64,000 nucleotides of DNA, from positions 2,065,001-2,129,000 of the forward strand of contig NC_066327.1 in the NCBI RefSeq assembly GCF_022539315.1. The letters run 5' to 3'. The translations under genes and the position numbers were made by a program. Under the pieces are notes generated by a model, which was not told where the DNA came from, ran no database searches, and saw only the letters and a program-made list of their open reading frames with translations. Below are positions 1 through 12,300 of the stretch, piece after piece. How positions within the stretch are numbered: position 1 is the first letter of the stretch; each line of letters opens with the position of its first letter. The DNA is from Serinus canaria. Its lineage: Eukaryota; Chordata; Aves; Passeriformes; Fringillidae.

Positions 1-322
1 GCTGTGAGGCCACAGTACCTGGGAAAGGTTCATCCCCCAGAGGGTGCTGGGCACTGCCCAGGCTGCCCAGGGAATGGGCACGGCCCCGAGGGTGCCAGAG
101 CTCCAGGAGCCTTTGGACAGCAGGGATGCCCAGGGGGGATTGCTGGGGGGTCTGGGCAGGGCCAGGGGCTGGGCTGGATGTGTCCCTTCCAGCTCAGGAG
201 ATTCTGTGATGTTGGGTTAGGGTCACAGGCTGAGCCCCTGCACTGTGAGCCAGGCAGGCTCAGGGGGTCTGGGATGGGACAGGGCACAGGTGACAGGAGA
301 TGTGACCATTCTCTCTTCCCAG

Positions 323-3300
323 GGTGTTGGCATCTCCTCTGAGCAGAGCTACGAGGCCGTGTCCGAGCTGGAGCTGGAGCGGGAAGGCTGCAGGTAGGGA
401 TCAGCTCCTCAGGGCCACAGGGGCTGGGCTGGGCCTCAGGGGACAGGGCACAGCCCTGGGGACAGCCTGAGAAGCGATGGGGGGGGTCTTACCGCACGGC
501 AGAGCTGATCAGGAGCCTCAGGGATGGTGTCAGCAGCCTCTAGAAGAGCTGATGGGTTTGGAGATGAGAAGGAGCTGTGCTGGTGGGAGATTTCTGAGGG
601 CACAGCTGGGGCAGCACCAGGGGCACTGCACACCTGCACACCCAGAGGAACCTGGGTTTGGCCTCTGGGAACAGGGAAACACCATGGGGGACAGGGATTA
701 CTCAGAAATTAGCTGGCTCCAAGCTCCAGATGAGGGGCTGTACAACCCCTGAAGGCTCCAGCAGCATTAGATCAGCATCTGCTGCTCAGTCACTCTCTGG
801 TGGAGGACAGTGAAATTGTGAGGGGCACCTTTAAAACGCTTTTGAAATGTACTTTCCATCACTCCTGATAGCATCTCAGAAAGAGGAAGGAAAGCTGCTC
901 TTCCCATTTCAGATGGGGAGGGTTCCTTTTCCTGTGTTGCTTAGAAAGGAGGAGAGCTGCAGCTCTGTGGCCTTCAGCCCTGCTGTGGCCTTGCTGGCCA
1001 GTGCACGTCCATGGCCCTGCCTTTCTGCCTGGTGTGGGGACAGACCCTCCCGGTGCCTGGGTTTGGCATGCTCTGGGTGTGTGGCACGACGGTGGCACCT
1101 GATCTGGTGGCACAGATCACAGCCACACATGGGGAACTGCAAAGTTTTCCAGCCTGTGATATTACACACCTCTCATCAACTACACCCCCGCAATCCCAGT
1201 GCTAGCAATCAGTTGTGGGAGCCTTTTCCATGGCCTCAGGTGAAGTGCAGTGCTCTCCTGGGGGTCACAGTCTGTCTGCACAGAAAGTCTGAAATTCTCA
1301 GCATCCAGAACTCCAGCACCCAGGAACTGGAGTTTTGTACACAGAAATACTGAAATCTCCTGTGGAGCCTCTGAATCAGCTCAGAGAGGAGCTGGGCACT
1401 GACCTGTGTGCATCCAGTGGCTTCCAGGGACTTGGGATCCAGAACATCCCAGCTGGCCAGGCACTGGCAGCTGTGCAGGGATTTTGCAGCTGGCCTTGCT
1501 GAGAAGAGACAGGACGTGACCATCAGCAGTGTCAGGGGCAGCAGTTCAGGTTTTTTCTCCCAGCCCAAGCAGGATCAGGAGACAGAAAAGCTCTGAGACC
1601 CTTTTGCACTGTGCTCCCAGACTCCATCATCCAGCTGCCCCAGAGCTTTCCTCCCAGCCCAGCCCCACTGGTCCCAGCACATTCCCTGGATCCTGCTCAG
1701 CTGCTGGGGGCTGCTGGCCAGCCCTGGCCCCAGCTCTGCTGCCTCTGTGGGACCTCCTGGTCCTCCCCTGCAGCACTGGTGTTTCTCCAGTCCTCATCCT
1801 TGTGTCACTGAGAACCACCAGCCGTCCTCTGCAGCCCACCCATCCACTTGTCATGGGAAATATTTCCCAGTCCCAAACCTCACAGAGGCCATTCTGCCCC
1901 TTTTCCTACCTGTGGCAACTCCTCCTGCCCTCTTCTGGGGGAGCTTTGTCTGGCCCACACTGGTCCCTGTCTTGGGGTGTGGCAGTGGCAGTGTCAGGGG
2001 TGAGCAGAGCCACCTCACCTGCAAGAAAATATCCTCAGAAAGAGAAGAGGAATCCCTGCAAAATCCCTGCAAACTGGGAGCTGGGTCTCTGAGGGTGCAG
2101 CAGGAGGGATTTACCTGCTCTGAGTCTGAGCACCTGCAGTGATGTCAGCTGGTGAGGTCAGCCCCCCGAAATGCTGGTGCCCTGCTGCAGCCTAAGCGCC
2201 AGAGAGGTGGCACAGCAGTGTCTGTCACCCCACGGAGCTCAGGGGACTGGGTCACACTCACCAGGCACAGTGGGTGGGCTTTGCTTGTCCCTGCCAGATG
2301 CTCAGTGCCCTCTGTCTCTTTGCAGCTTCACTGACTGTAAGGCCCAACTCAGGAAGGGGCTGCCGTGAATTTTTTTCCCGTTTTCCTCTTGCCCCGACCC
2401 GTTCCGTGGGTTCTGCCTCCCACTCAGCCCTGGCACTCAAGGCTGCTGTCTGCCTGTGACTCAGAGTCCTCCAGCCACACCGTTCCCTGTCCAGTCCTTC
2501 CTGAAGCATCTGCAGACAAGGCTGGGATTCCAGCCAGATGAGTCACCCTGCCAAGGCTCTGTTGTGCTAATTAAACAGCGATTTTCCTTGTGCTCCGAGC
2601 CTCGAGGCCAGCCGGGGCCATTTCTTGTCTCTCCTGGAGCCACACAGGCCTTTTTCCCTCTCCATCCCCTCCTCGGCCCCAGCACTGCCCCACTTCTCTG
2701 ACCAGACCCCAGCTGGGATGGCTCCAGCATCTTCCCAGGCAGATTTTGGGCTTGCTCCTGTCCCACGCGGATCAGGGACAACTGGTCCTCAGAAGGTGCC
2801 TGTCCAGGGCCTGTCCTAGGATGAGGCAGTGCCCAAATCCAAGTGTTGGGAGAGTTTAGGAGTGTTTGGGATCCTTCTCCTGGACCCAAAGCTTCTCATG
2901 ATCTTACACTGCAGACACTTTCTCACATTCTGTGAGCTTCTTCTCCAAAAATGTCTCCATCTCCAAGGAGGATTCCCACAGCTCTCCTGCTCCTCTCCCA
3001 CGTGGTTCTGCACTTGGCTCCTTGCTTTGTCTGATGTCACCCAGCTCCTGTGGCCGAAGCAGTGATGGCCAAGAGAGTTCTTCCAGTTCTCACAACCTTG
3101 CCCCATCACCCACCCTGCCCCCTGGAGATGCCCAGTTTGCTCAGGTACTCCTCAGATAGAAGCTGGGACAAGTCTTGGATCATCCTTGTTGCCTTTTTAG
3201 GAGCTTTCTCTTTGCCCTGGCATTGGATTCCTCAGGGGAATTTGGCATGGATGATCTCCTGTGGGTGCTGGGGTGTCCCAGGAACTGTCTTCCTGCCCAT

Positions 3301-6300
3301 CACCATTGCACCTGGGCAGGCCCTCTGGGAGCTCCTGGGCCTGTCAGACATTTTCCAGCACATTTCCTTTCCAAGGAAAGAAAAATGCCTGGCTGAGGGG
3401 GCTGATGGGAAGGGGCAGGCTTTGCAGTTTATTTTTATAATTTCCTTTCATTGTTATGGCTGGGGAGCCCCAGCAGGGCTGGCTGGGGGTTAGCATGGCT
3501 TCCCAAGGAACGGGGATGGATGCAGGAGTTCCACCAGCCCAGCAGGCACAAAGGTGTCGTGGCAGGAGTTCCACAGTGCTGGGAATGTTGGAGGGCAGAG
3601 GGAGGGAGCAGCTGGGGTGGGTGTGCAGCAGGGAGCAGGATTTAGGATTGGGGATCTGCCTGGCTTCCTTTTGCTGCCCGTCAAGAGGGGCAGGAGGTGA
3701 TGCCAGGGGTTTGGAGACGTGTGGTGGTGTGACATTCCCCAGAGCAGGGAAGCCCCAGCCTTTGTGCCATCACACAGGACTGGCTGAGCCTCGGGCTGCT
3801 GGTGGCCACAGGGCTCCAGAGCACTCCCAGAGATGCAGACCCCAACATCCCTGAGGGCGCCAGGCGGGTCAGGCTGAGGCCAGGAGCAGTGCCAGGTGTC
3901 CCCAGACATTGCTCAGGACCATGCTGTGCTGCCCAGCCAGGAGCAGTGCCAGGTGTCCCCAGACAGAGTGGCATCACCCAGGAGCACTGCCAGGTGTCTC
4001 CAGATAGGGTGGCATCACCCAGGAGCAGTGCCAGGTGCCCCAGACAGGGTGGCATCACCCAGGAGCAGTGCCAGGTGTCCCCAGAAGAGGTGGCATTGCC
4101 CAGGAGCAATGCCAGGTGCCCCAGACAGGGTGGCATAACCCACGAGCAGTGCCCAGTGTCCCCAGAAGAGGTGGCATTGCCCAGGACCGTGCTGTGGTGC
4201 CCAGCCAGGAGCACTGCCAGGTGTCCCAGATGGGGTGGCATTGCCCAGGAGCAGTGCCAAGTGTCCCCAGATGGGGTGGCATCAGCCAGGAGCAGTGCCA
4301 AGTGTCCCCAGCCATTGCCCAGGACCGTGCTGTGGTGCCCAGCCAGGAGCAGTGCCAGGTGTCCCCAGATGGGGTGGCACTACCCAGGAGCAGTGCCAGC
4401 TGTCCCCACATACTGCCCAGGAGCAGTGGCAGGTGTCCCAGCCATTGCCCAGGAGCAGTACCAGGTGTCTCCAGACAGGGTGGTATCGCCCAGGAGCAGT
4501 GCCAGCTGTCCCCAGCCATTACCCAGGAGCAGTGCCAGGTGTCCCAGGTGGGGTGGCATTACCCAGGAGCAGTGCCAGGTGTCCCCAGACAGGGTGGCAT
4601 CGCCCAGGAGCAGTGCCAGCTGTCCCCAGCCATTGCCCAGGAGCAGTGCCAGGTGTCGCAGCCATTGCCCAGGACCGTGCTGTGGTGCCCAGCTCCCTCC
4701 CAGCCCTTTGCCGCAGGACGAGCAGCGAGTGCAGCAGCGAGGGCCGCAGCGAGGACGAGGAGGGCCGGAGCCGGCTGATCGAGCGCATCGCGCACAGCGA
4801 CACCGAGGGCTACTCCACTGTGGAGGCGCCGGGTGCCCCGTTCAGCCTGCCCGCCCACCTGTACCCCGACGAGCTCCTGGACGACCTGACCATCTCCCCG
4901 TACGCCAGCTTCACATCGCTGTGCGAGCCCCGGCCCACCATGCTCGGCGGCTGGCTGGACAAGCTGTCCCCACAGGGGTACGTGGGGCTGGCCCGGAGCC
5001 ACAGCGGGCTTGGGCTGGGAGAGACCTCAAGACTGTGCGAATTTTTCGTCACTCGGGGTCACCAGTCGTGGTGGTGGTGTTTGCAGGGGTCCTAGGAAGA
5101 GGGGAGAGATGAGGATCTGACTCCATGTTTCAGAGGCTCGATTTATTATTTTATGATATATATTATATTAAAACCATACTAAAAGAATAAAAGGAAGGAT
5201 TTCATCAGAAGGCTTGAAAGGAAAAGGAAGGCAGAGAATGGAATGATAACAAAAGCTCCTGACTCTCAAAGAGTCCAAGCCAGCTGACTGTGATTGGCCA
5301 TTAATTAAAAACAATCAACATGGACCAATCAAAGATGTACCTGTTGCATTCCACAGCAGCAGATAATCATTGTTTACATTTTGTTCCTGAGGCCTCTCAG
5401 CTTCTCAGGGGAAAAAATCCTAAGGAAAGAATTTTTCGTAACACTTGTCTGTGACGTTAAGATCACCTCATTCCACACCCTGCCATGGACAGGGACACCT
5501 TGAACTACCCCAGGTTGCTCCCAGCCCCACCCAACTGACCTGGAACACCTCCAGGGATGGGGCAGCCCCCGTAGGTAAAGCCCCCTTGGGCAAGGTGAGG
5601 TGGCTGCACCAGACACTGTGCTCCCCTTGGAAGAGGAACCTCTTGGGTGCCCCAGCTGTGCTGCAAGGCCCTCTGTGCAGCCGTGCCTGGGAGGAGGAAG
5701 GGTCTGTGAGGAGCCATCATCCCCTTCCCAACAGTTTTTCTGCCATCCCAACAGGAACTATGTCTTCCAGAGGCGCTATGTCCGTTTTGATGGGAAGAAC
5801 CTGATGTACTTCAGCAGTGAGAAGGTACCAAGGGCACAGTGTGGCAGGGTGGGGAGGCTGAACCTCAACACCACCTGGGGAGCTGCCACATCCCCTTGGC
5901 CTCCCCTTGTCCTTCTGGAAGGAGCCAGCAGTGCTCTGCCATCACCAGGGTGGAGCAGCCAATGCCTGGCAGGCTCCCAGCACAGCCTCAGCCGTAGGGA
6001 GCCCAGGATAGCAAGGGTTCCTCTGCCAACAGGGAGCAGGAAAGGGGAGGTCCTGCTGGAAACAGGGACAGCCATGGATCCATCCCTTTCTGAATCCCCA
6101 GCACTCACCTGGCTGCTGGTGCCCGCAGGCTGTGCTGTGAGGCAGCACCAGCAGAGCACCCAGGGGATGTGGAGGGTGGGCCAGGTCATGGAGGTGCCCT
6201 GTGGGAAGGGCAAAGGGGGTAACCCCACCTGGGGCTTGTTCCAGGAACCCTATCCCAAAGGAGTGATCCCACTGTCTGTGATTGAAATGGCTCGTTCCAC

Positions 6301-9300
6301 CAAGGACAACAAGTTCCAGGTCATCACCAGCCATCGGATCTTTGTCTTCCGTGCTGAGAACGAGGGTGAGTGAAAACCTGGGCCAGGGCCCACCAGCCCT
6401 AAGGACCCATCCCTGCCTCCCCTCTCCAGGCAGAGCACCCTGCAGGCAGCTCTCTCCCCATCCCCAAAACACCCCCTGCCTGCCTTTGGGTGCTCTGCTC
6501 TGTGCCAGGGCTGTTGGGAAGGGCTCAGCCCCGCTGCCTCCTGCCTGGTCCCCAGCCCAGAGGAATGAGTGGTGCTCCACGCTGCAGAAGAAGGTGATGG
6601 AGCAGCGCCTGGTGGGGTCCCGGCCCCGGCCTGCCAACACTGCCCACTGCCAGAAGTCAGGAACCCTGGAGCTGAAGGGCCAGAAGTCCAAGGTTTTCGC
6701 AGCCCTGAGCCTGCCTGAGATGTGGCTGTACAAGAGCGAGCAGGTTTGTGCCCAGACCCCCACGTGGGATGAGAGGGATGGAGGGAGCTGAGCCAGGGCT
6801 GGTGCCAAAGGGAGAGAGCAGAGAGGAAAAGGGTGGGCAGGAAAAAGGGAATGGCAGAGCAAGAAGCTGGAGATCCTGCCCAGGGCAGCAGTGATGGGTA
6901 CGAGGAGTGGACCCCCTCCCAGTCTTGTCACTGTCACCAAATCATCATCATTTCCACCAGGCATTTTGGTCTCGGTCACACCAAGCATCCCAGCCCATCC
7001 CAGGGCAGCTGGACCAATGGCAGCAAACACACCTGCTGCAGGGGGCACTCACAGGGACAGCTGGTCCCTGTCACCTCCCACGCTGCTGCTGCTGCCCACA
7101 AAACACCTCACTTCCTTCCTGCTGAATTTTCTTAGCACCTCTGGTTTTATTTCCATTGCTTCACTTCCAGGTGCCTGCTGTGCACTAAGCAGCATCAGCT
7201 CTGAGGAGTCGGCTCAGGTTGATATTTGTTTTATGAGGGTCCCTGACTTGAATCCCCAAAAGAAAGGGACCTGGTGCCTTGGTTTGAACAGACAGGTGTT
7301 TGCTAAGGAAGGCAGGAACATCCCCTGAAATGGAAAATGTAAAACCCCTCCCTCTGAATTATTATAATTTTGAAATTAAGGGGCTCTCAGGCAAAGATAT
7401 GGGAGGAGGAATAACAGTTCTTTACTAAGGAAGAAAATAAAAAAGAAATTAAAAATGCAGTAATACAAAACCCCACTGCCAGAGTCAGAGCAGGCCCTGA
7501 GCCCCTGTGTGTCAGGGTGGTGGCACAGTCCCATCCCAGGGGGCTCAGGGTGGTGGCACAGTCCCATCCCAGGGGGGCTCAGCCCTCCTGCAGTGCCAGC
7601 TGTGGTTCTGCTGGAGCAGGGATCCTGCACAAGGGGGGAGTTTTCCTCTGCAGCTCCAGGGCTGCTGGAGATGGGCCTGCTCTCCCTCTGGGAATGCAGG
7701 GCAGAAGAAAGCTGCTCCTCTGGGAATGCAGTGGGCAAAGGCTGCTGGGCTGTTCCCAGGGCAGATTGGATCCAGGTAGGAATGCTTGGCTCCTCCCCTG
7801 GGCGGAGCATCTCCCCATGGGATGGTGGAATTTGATCAGCCCTGCAGGGACACTCAGTGGCCATGGACAGCAGAGATCTCCTGGAGGGAGGGTTGGCTGT
7901 GGGAGAGAGAAAGAAAACTGCCCAAAGAACAGAGAGAACTGCCCCAACTCTGACAGATGAAATAGAATGCACACCCCCAGCCACATCTTGAAACCCAGGA
8001 CACCTGGGTATCCACATTTCAGGGTCTGTGGGCAGAAGCTGCCTTCCATTTGAAGGTATTTCCAGGGTGCTTTATGTCAGATGAGAAGTGGCTGAGGGAC
8101 CAGCGGGGCTTGTCCAGGCAAAGCAGGGACAGGATGCTGGGGGTGCCCTGGCTGCAGCCCCAACCCCACAGGTGTGCCCAGGGTGGTGCCCAGCAGAACC
8201 AACAGTGCTGCCACCCTGAATTGCAGTTCTTCAAAATGGGCATTGCCGTGTGCTTCATTGAGATGCGCGGCTCCACCATCCGCGAGGCCAAGAGCCGCAG
8301 CTTCGAGCTCATCACCCCCTCCAAAACGTTCAGGTGTGTGGGGATCTGGGGGGCTGAGCAGGGAGGAGCAGGGAGGAGCAGCCCTGGGCACTGATGGCTG
8401 CAGCCCCTGAGCTCTGGCTGTGCTGGTGCTCCCAGCTTCGTGGCCGAGTCGGAGCGGGAGAAGCGGGAGTGGATGGAGGCGCTGCAGGAGGCCATCGCTG
8501 AGATGCTCTACGACTACGAGGTGGCAGAGAAGATCTGGTCCAACAAAGCCAACAAACACTGTGCTGACTGCTGGGCTCAGAGTCCTGACTGGGCATCCAT
8601 CAACCTGTGCGTGGTCATCTGCAAGCAGTGTGCAGGTGGGACCACTCCTGGGGGGCACAGGGGCATCCTCGGGTGGGTGTGGGCTGGGCTGGCCTGGGCA
8701 GCCATGGTGCTGCCTGGGATGTGGGCATATTTTGGGGCCCAGTTCCCTGGCAGGATCAAGGGGTGCTGACTCTCCTGCTCCCTGCAGGGCAGCACCGCAG
8801 CCTGGGTTCCAACATTTCCAAGGTGCAAAGCCTGAAGCTGGACACCAGCGTCTGGTCCAATGAAATTGTACAGGTGAGACGCTCATGGGTGCAATGAAAT
8901 CACACAGGTGAGGCACTCGGGGGTGCAATGAAATCACACAGGTGAGGCACTCAGGGGTGCAATGAAATCATTCAGGTGAGGCACTCAGGGGTGCAATGAA
9001 ATCACACAGGTGAGGCACTCAGGGGTGCAATGAAATCGTGCAGGTGAGGCACTCAGGGGTGCAATGAAATCATGCAGGTGAGGCACTCAGGGGTACAATG
9101 AAATAATGAAGGTGAGACACTTGGGGGTGCAATTAAATTCTGCAGGTGATAAGCTTGGGGGTGCAATGAAATCATGCAGGTAAGGCACTCGGGTGTGCAA
9201 TGAAATTGTGCAGGTGAGGCACTTGCGGGTGCAATGGAATCATGAAGGTGAGGCATTCGGGGGTGCAATGAAATCATACAGGTGAGGCACTTGGGGGTGC

Positions 9301-12300
9301 AATGGAATCATGAAGGTGAGGCACCCAGGCCAGGGCATGCTGTGCTCTGGGGCCAGGTTGCTCCTGGTGGTGCAGCATTCCCACAGCTTCCCTCAGGATG
9401 CAGGAACACTGGGAATCCTGCTCCTCCTGCTGATCCTGGGGCTCTCCATGACCATGGGACTCTCCCACAGCTCTTCATCGTGCTGGGAAATGACCGAGCC
9501 AACCGGTTCTGGGCCGCTCGGCTCCCCGCCACCGAGGCCATCACCCCGGACAGCAGCGCCGAGCAGAGACGGGAATTCATCGCCCGCAAGTACCGGGAGG
9601 GACGGTACCGCCTGCCCCACCCCCACTACGCCACTCAGGAGGAGGTGCTGCAGGTAGGGGACACCTCCAGGTGCTGGGAGCCACCCCAGAGCTCCTGGTC
9701 TGAGGTGCTAGCACCTCCCGCCTGGCTGCGTGTGCTCACTCCCTCATTCCAGGCAGATTTTGGGAGGTTGTGCCCTGGTTTGGCTGCCTTGGAGCAGCCC
9801 TGGGAGGGAGCTGGCGTCTCCATGAGCCAGGGCAGGGTCCCTAAACGTGCCTGTTTCACCCCAGGCGCTGTGCTCTGCGGTGGCAGGACCAGCCCTGCTC
9901 AAGACCATCCTGCAGTTCTTCTCATCCTCGGAGGCTGCTCTGGCCTCTGACCCTTCTGCCAGAGAGACGGCCCCGGGAGCCGACCTTTGGTGGGGACCAG
10001 AGAGCAAAAGGCCCAGGAACCTTTCAGGTAAAGAGGAGCCTCGAGCCCCACCTGGCTGTGATGGAGGAAATTCCTCTTTGCTGCTGGCCCTGCCCCTCCT
10101 GGCATGGCCCAAGGCCCGGACACTCAGGTGTCCCGTGTGGTGGCTCCCTGGGGGGCCCGCCCTGTTGAAGGATTCCTCTGGAATCTCTGATTAGTGGGTT
10201 CCTCCGGAGTCCCTTTTCAGGGAACCCCATGCCTGCACACCCCGTTGCCTACACCTGTGTGAGGGGGGTCTCCCTCTGTACCCACAATCTGGTGGGTGCC
10301 TGCTCCCCCCCACCCTCCGTACCGTGTCCCACAGGGAGCCCCCGCACACAGGACCCGGGTCCCGAGGGTGTCTACAACGAGATCACCCAGCCAGTGACAC
10401 ACAGCGGGTACCTGTACCGGGCCACGGCCCCCCCGAAGCTCCCAGGGGCCAGGAAGAGCAAAGAGGGTGAGCGTGGGCAGCGTGGGAGGGCAGGCAGAGG
10501 GTGCCCACCCCAGTGCCACTGAGCCCCTGTTCCTGCAGACTTCCAGCGCACATGGTGCTCCCTGGAGAGAGCCCTGCTCTTCTTCGAGACTGAGAAATGC
10601 ACTGAGCCCCTGGGCCACATTGACAGCGGGGATCTCATCTCCCTGGGGGTCAACAGAGCCCACCAGGCACTCACCAGCCCCGGCCCCACTGAGAGGTACC
10701 CCCAGCCCTGCCCCCAGTCATGCCCAGAGAGCGTGGGACACACAGACAGCGGGGCTGGGCTCCCTGCTCTGGCTCTGGGGGCAGGGACAGGGTTTCCCTC
10801 ATGGCTTCTTCGTCCCCTGAAGGTTTCGTTTCACCCTTGAGCTCTTCCTCACCGGGGAAAAAGTGCAGCAGCTGGGAGCTGATGGGCCCGAAACGCTGCA
10901 AGCCTGGGCCAGTGCCATCGGCAAGGTGAGCCAGCCCCAGCGTGTCCCCAGGCTCTGCCCCTGCTCACCTACTGTGATTCCTCACAGCTCCCCATGCCCT
11001 TCATCCACCGTGGGAAGCACTCTCCTCCCTTTCCAGGGCTCCTGTCGTCCCTGGTGAGCTGCCCCCATCCTCATGGGGGTCAGCCCTCGGAATGTCTTCA
11101 CCCCGCTCCTCTCCTGTTCCGTCCCACAGTGGTTCACCCCCGTGAGCTGCCACTGCCTGCTGGGCTACGAGTTCCAGCGCGCGGGCCAGCTGCGCTACAA
11201 GTGCATGCTGAACCCCGAGCGCTGGCAGAGGGCCTTCTTCATCCTGCAGAAGAGCCACCTCTTCATCTGCCCCGCCGAGGAGGACGGGGCTGAGGACAGC
11301 ATCAACCTGCGGCGGCTGCAGGAGCTCAGTGAGTGCCGGGAGCTCAGAGGGCCCGGGACGGGCACCGCGGGGCGGCCCCGCCTGGCCCTCACTGCTCGGC
11401 TTCTCGCCCCATGCAGGTCTGGTTCCCCCCACGGACACCCCTGAGAAGAAGGAGCTGCTGGTCCTGGTGGAGATGGGGAGGTGAGTCCTGGCCGTGGGGA
11501 TGATGAGGAGTGAGCCAAGCAAGCTCAGCTTGCTGGCCAGGGCAAAGCACTTTGGAATGTGTTGGGACTCAGATGTTTATTAGCTCTAGTCTCTGTTACA
11601 GTGTCACAAACCCTGAGTTCTGCAGCTCTTCACTCTAACAAACTAAAACTGGAGCCCTATCTCTCTCTCTACAAGGCCTTTTAAGGGTAAACTGTCCAAT
11701 TAAGAAATGACACCTAAATTATTTTTACTTTTAACCCAATAACCAACCACCTGTGGCCCACAGTGCAGACTTCTATATCCAATTACACAAAACCACCCAA
11801 AACAATGGAGAAGAAGATGAAGAAAGAGCAGCCTCTGCCCTAAAACCTCCATCTTGATTTATATATATTACTATATTCTGAAACCTTAAACTCTAAGTTT
11901 TCCACCATGTGATATTACACACTTCTATTCAAACTCCAAACCCACCATTCCAGTGCTATCATTCCATTTTGGAAGCTTCTCCACAGCCTCAGGTCAAACG
12001 CAGTGTTCTCCTGGGGGTCAGTGCCTGTTAGCACAGAAAGTCTGAAATTATCAGTAACCAGGGTTCCCACAGGGATGGGCCAATGCCGATCCCAAATCCC
12101 TGGTGGGGAAGTTACAGGGACAGCAGGGCTGTGACCAAGGGCCTTGCAGGGGTGTTTAGGTGGGGTAGGGTGTCCCTCAGCTCAGCCTGGCTGGCCCTCG
12201 CTCCCTGTCACAGGCAGGAGGGATAACCTGCCCCTGTGACTACCCTCATTCCCTCTTTTCTGCCCTTGTTGTTCTCAGGACATTTTACCTGCAGGGCTTG

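Larger units (their letters stand above)
394..4716 (+). other. Long ARAP3 intron with repeat fragments
   Basis: A 4.3-kb intron between two ARAP3 coding exons. It contains a degraded repeat copy near 1150-1310 and the 41-bp minisatellite at 3880-4687. I see no further exon. Open frames across the minisatellite come from its composition, on both strands. Confidence 0.6.

Noticed and set aside
3802..5112. Long plus-strand frame (436 residues) rich in CQVSP-type repeats
   Set aside because: It is produced by the 41-bp minisatellite, which is open in several frames on both strands, and it runs out of frame through a real ARAP3 exon.
5942..7048. 368-residue minus-strand frame
   Set aside because: Antisense shadow of ARAP3 PH-domain exons in GC-rich DNA.
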